Shown here: positions 21,120 through 22,888 of the stretch, one piece after another
How positions within the stretch are numbered: position 1 is the first letter of the stretch
How the letters are laid out: the number at the start of each line of letters is the position of its first letter
From: a virus
Virus record (IMG/VR): IMGVR_UViG_3300034375_008445
Location: 1-22,888 of that record
Direction: 5' to 3' (one strand)
DNA length: 22,888 nt
The notes under the pieces: generated by a model
The model's input: the letters and a program-made list of their open reading frames with translations, nothing else
Told to the model about the DNA's origin: nothing
Databases searched by the model: none
Position numbers and translations under genes: made by a program

Positions 21120-22031
21120 TCACCTCTTTGCTTTTGCGTTTGCTTTGGATATGTCGCTGGAACTTGCTTTGGTTAAATTGGCCGCTTCAATGAAGCCTTC
21201 ACTGACAGGACTCCAACTATGCCGGCAGTTATAGCCACCGCCACTGATGAGAACGGACATACCTTGACCATTATTGAGTCTGTTCATCTGTTGTTTAGAT
21301 ACAACAAGATTGATCAGCTGTCGACAGAAGGGCCTTGTGATTCCATCTTTTGGGCCTGTGTATAAATAATAATCAAGACCAGCTGTTTCGGCTGCCACTG
21401 CTGTGATTCCCCGACCATATTGACTAATTCTTGTCTTGACCTCTGTGAGTTGTGTTCCTTCTGACCTTTTGAGCCTTGCTTCAAGATTGCTCATCACAAT
21501 GCTTGGAGGAACATCAACCAATAAATCTCTTAGAGATTCATTTATGCTTGTTTTAAATGAAGGAAGAATCACTTCATCAAATACCGCTTGCGCTGTTGCA
21601 ACTTGAATACTCTCAAGCTGTGGCGCTATTGAGTCAAACCCAAAGTTGGGCTGAACTGCTTTGAGCGCTGTTTCAACAGTTTGTTTGATAGCTTCTTGCT
21701 GTTCAATGAACTCATCAACTGCAAGCCCAAGTCCACCTTGTAAGATGAAATCAAGAAGCTGTTCATCAGTAAGATTTAGGAGAGTCAATGGATTGCTCGC
21801 TGTGATAGCGCTCTCCACTGTCTCCAATAGTTGTGCTCTTGCTGTCCTAAGTGTGGAAGCAAAAGACCTCTCCGCTGAAATCTCAGCTTTGAGTTGATCG
21901 CGTCTTGCTCTTGTTAATGTGGCCAACGGACCAGATTGACTCTTGGCCTGTCTAGTCAAGTCTTCAACTGCTAACTTATCAGCATCTTCCTTCTCCGCAA
22001 GGAGGATAGGTTGACCACAAGAACAAAACAT
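21120..22031 (-). CDS. Minor head protein, Mu F/SPP1 gp7-like, 303 aa
   Basis: The C-terminal region shows the conserved head-morphogenesis motif: YTGPKDGITRPFCRQLINLV, then LNNGQG, then GGYNCRHSWSPVS. This matches the D-x-x-T-R-x-x-C ... L-x-N-G ... G-x-N-C-R-H-x-W-x-P signature of Mu gpF and SPP1 gp7 relatives, which are packaged minor head proteins needed for head assembly. The N-terminal 200 residues are helical. The first residues (MFCSCGQP) include a C-x-C pair. ATG 22031 starts 3 nt after the capsid gene stop; the SD is weak. In most relatives this gene precedes the capsid gene; here it follows it. Confidence 0.88.
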   Translation of the reverse strand: MFCSCGQPILLAEKEDADKLAVEDLTRQAKSQSGPLATLTRARRDQLKAEISAERSFASTLRTARAQLLETVESAITASNPLTLLNLTDEQLLDFILQGGLGLAVDEFIEQQEAIKQTVETALKAVQPNFGFDSIAPQLESIQVATAQAVFDEVILPSFKTSINESLRDLLVDVPPSIVMSNLEARLKRSEGTQLTEVKTRISQYGRGITAVAAETAGLDYYLYTGPKDGITRPFCRQLINLVVSKQQMNRLNNGQGMSVLISGGGYNCRHSWSPVSEGFIEAANLTKASSSDISKANAKAKR

Positions 22032-22034
22032 ATC

Positions 22035-22888
22035 TTAGAGACAATCAGTGATGATACGACCAAGAGTTGAATCAACAGCGTGGAAGGTGTTGACTTCTTC
22101 ACCCCAAACATAACGGCGAGTCTTGTCTAGGCTGTCATACTGACCGCTTACCATATCGTTAAATGATAGGTTAAGAGCAGCAACAGGCATACCCTTCACA
22201 TTACCGCTCTTTTGAACGATAGCATCAGAACCGCGAAGAATACCCATGAACAAGCTGTCACCTGTCCAAATATAAGACTCTGAGCTAGTAGCACCAGGAA
22301 CAGCAGTGTCTTGACGAGCTTGGCCAACAAAGATGTTAGGGATACCAAGAACATCACGAAGAACAGCAAGAACAGCTTCATCGTTTAAGATGCGCTCACC
22401 GCTTGCGATACCATTGGCGCTAGTTCCAACATAACCACGAACTTCAGGATTACGCGCTAACTCGCGGAATAATTGACGACCAAAGATCAAGGTGTCTGGA
22501 TTGATACCATGAGCAGCTTCAAATACAGTGTCCTTCAACTCATGAAGGTAGCTAAGAGCTTCCGCGCCAACAGCGTTGAACTTACCGCCGAACTCATTGG
22601 TCGCGCTGTCGTTGTTAAAGTTAGCTGTACCGAAAAGAAGATCAGCAGCACGCTTCTCGCGAGCAAGCTTCATAACGCGAGCAACCTTCTTTGCAATGCG
22701 AGCTTCTTCACTGCCGGGATATTGGCTGTCAAAGATGTCTTCCATTGCGATTGAATCGCTTGCGCTGTAGATCTTAGCTTTGAAAGTTTGGCTTGAACGA
22801 TCGAAACCACCGATTGAAGCACGACTTGAACCGGGAGCGCGCTCAAGGTCAAGGCCTGCACCTGCGCCCATGAAATTACGAGTGTTTT
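22035..22888 (-). CDS. Major capsid protein (5' end outside the window)
   Basis: The frame stays open to the right edge, so an ATG at 22871 is internal or at least not assured; about 284 codons are visible. Segments include SSQTFKAKIYSASDSIAMED, then IAKKVARVMKLAREKRAADL followed by LFGTANF. Later come NPDTLIFGRQLFRELARNP, then VLRDVLGIPNIFVGQA, then SYIWTGDSLFMGILRG and VNTFHAVDSTLGRIITDCL. The series of a long helix, a peptide inspecting array such as NPDTLIFG, and terminal strands is typical of coat proteins related to the major capsid families of Mu-like and other phages. It is the first visible gene of the late operon. Codon choice here (GCG, CGC, AAG) looks somewhat more biased than in the neighbours, as expected of the most abundant product. 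Confidence 0.85.
   Translation of the reverse strand, partial: NTRNFMGAGAGLDLERAPGSSRASIGGFDRSSQTFKAKIYSASDSIAMEDIFDSQYPGSEEARIAKKVARVMKLAREKRAADLLFGTANFNNDSATNEFGGKFNAVGAEALSYLHELKDTVFEAAHGINPDTLIFGRQLFRELARNPEVRGYVGTSANGIASGERILNDEAVLAVLRDVLGIPNIFVGQARQDTAVPGATSSESYIWTGDSLFMGILRGSDAIVQKSGNVKGMPVAALNLSFNDMVSGQYDSLDKTRRYVWGEEVNTFHAVDSTLGRIITDCL

Noticed and set aside
1-22888. tRNA genes, insertion sequences, attachment sites
   Set aside because: No cloverleaf-like segment, transposase motif, terminal inverted repeat or integrase with flanking direct repeat was seen on reading both strands.

Overview
The window is about 22.9 kb of what looks like one tailed-phage genome (Caudoviricetes, probably siphovirus-like) or a prophage of that type. 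It has a lambda-style structural order, a tape measure protein, a G/GT-type tail chaperone pair with a frameshift site, and no contractile-sheath gene. It is AT-leaning by eye. TGA is used as a stop at several genes, so the code is the standard bacterial one, and strong Shine-Dalgarno sites precede many starts. I see no integrase, terminase, portal, protease, rRNA or tRNA. The host cannot be named; the small membrane proteins near the fibre genes are compatible with a Gram-negative host, but weakly.

Left region (1-2751). A divergent control and replication region. On the minus strand, 1-587 is the 5' part of a gene for a winged-helix replication initiator resembling lambda O; it runs off the left edge. 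Inside it are four tandem 24-bp repeats, each a palindrome, next to an AT-rich stretch: the layout of an iteron origin embedded in the initiator gene. The 588-733 gap holds three more spaced repeats sharing the core TGACAT, the third overlapping a good -35 box of a plus-strand promoter. That promoter would drive a short early operon: a Cro/YdaS-like repressor (734-934), two very small proteins (947-1123, 1140-1310), a one-span membrane protein (1328-1627) and a RecT-type annealing protein (1654-2751).

Right region (22888-2734, all minus strand). One nearly gapless late operon, read right to left: major capsid protein (5' end outside the window), Mu F/SPP1 gp7-like minor head protein, a connector-like protein with an EF-hand loop, an HK97 gp10-like neck protein, a tail-terminator candidate, major tail protein, chaperone G with a -1 frameshift to GT, tape measure protein, three unrecognised tail-tip proteins, a 1024-residue hub-like protein, a CHAP-type lysin, a holin candidate, a small virion-like protein, a repeat-rich tail fibre, three beta-rich fibre-associated proteins, three small membrane or coiled-coil proteins, and a dCMP deaminase.

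Most late genes overlap by 1-18 bases or are a few bases apart, often as ATGA or TAATG, implying translational coupling. The late operon runs head-on into the early operon: the deaminase and recT genes overlap tail to tail by 18 bp with no visible terminator between them. No stretch of more than 300 bases lacks a gene.
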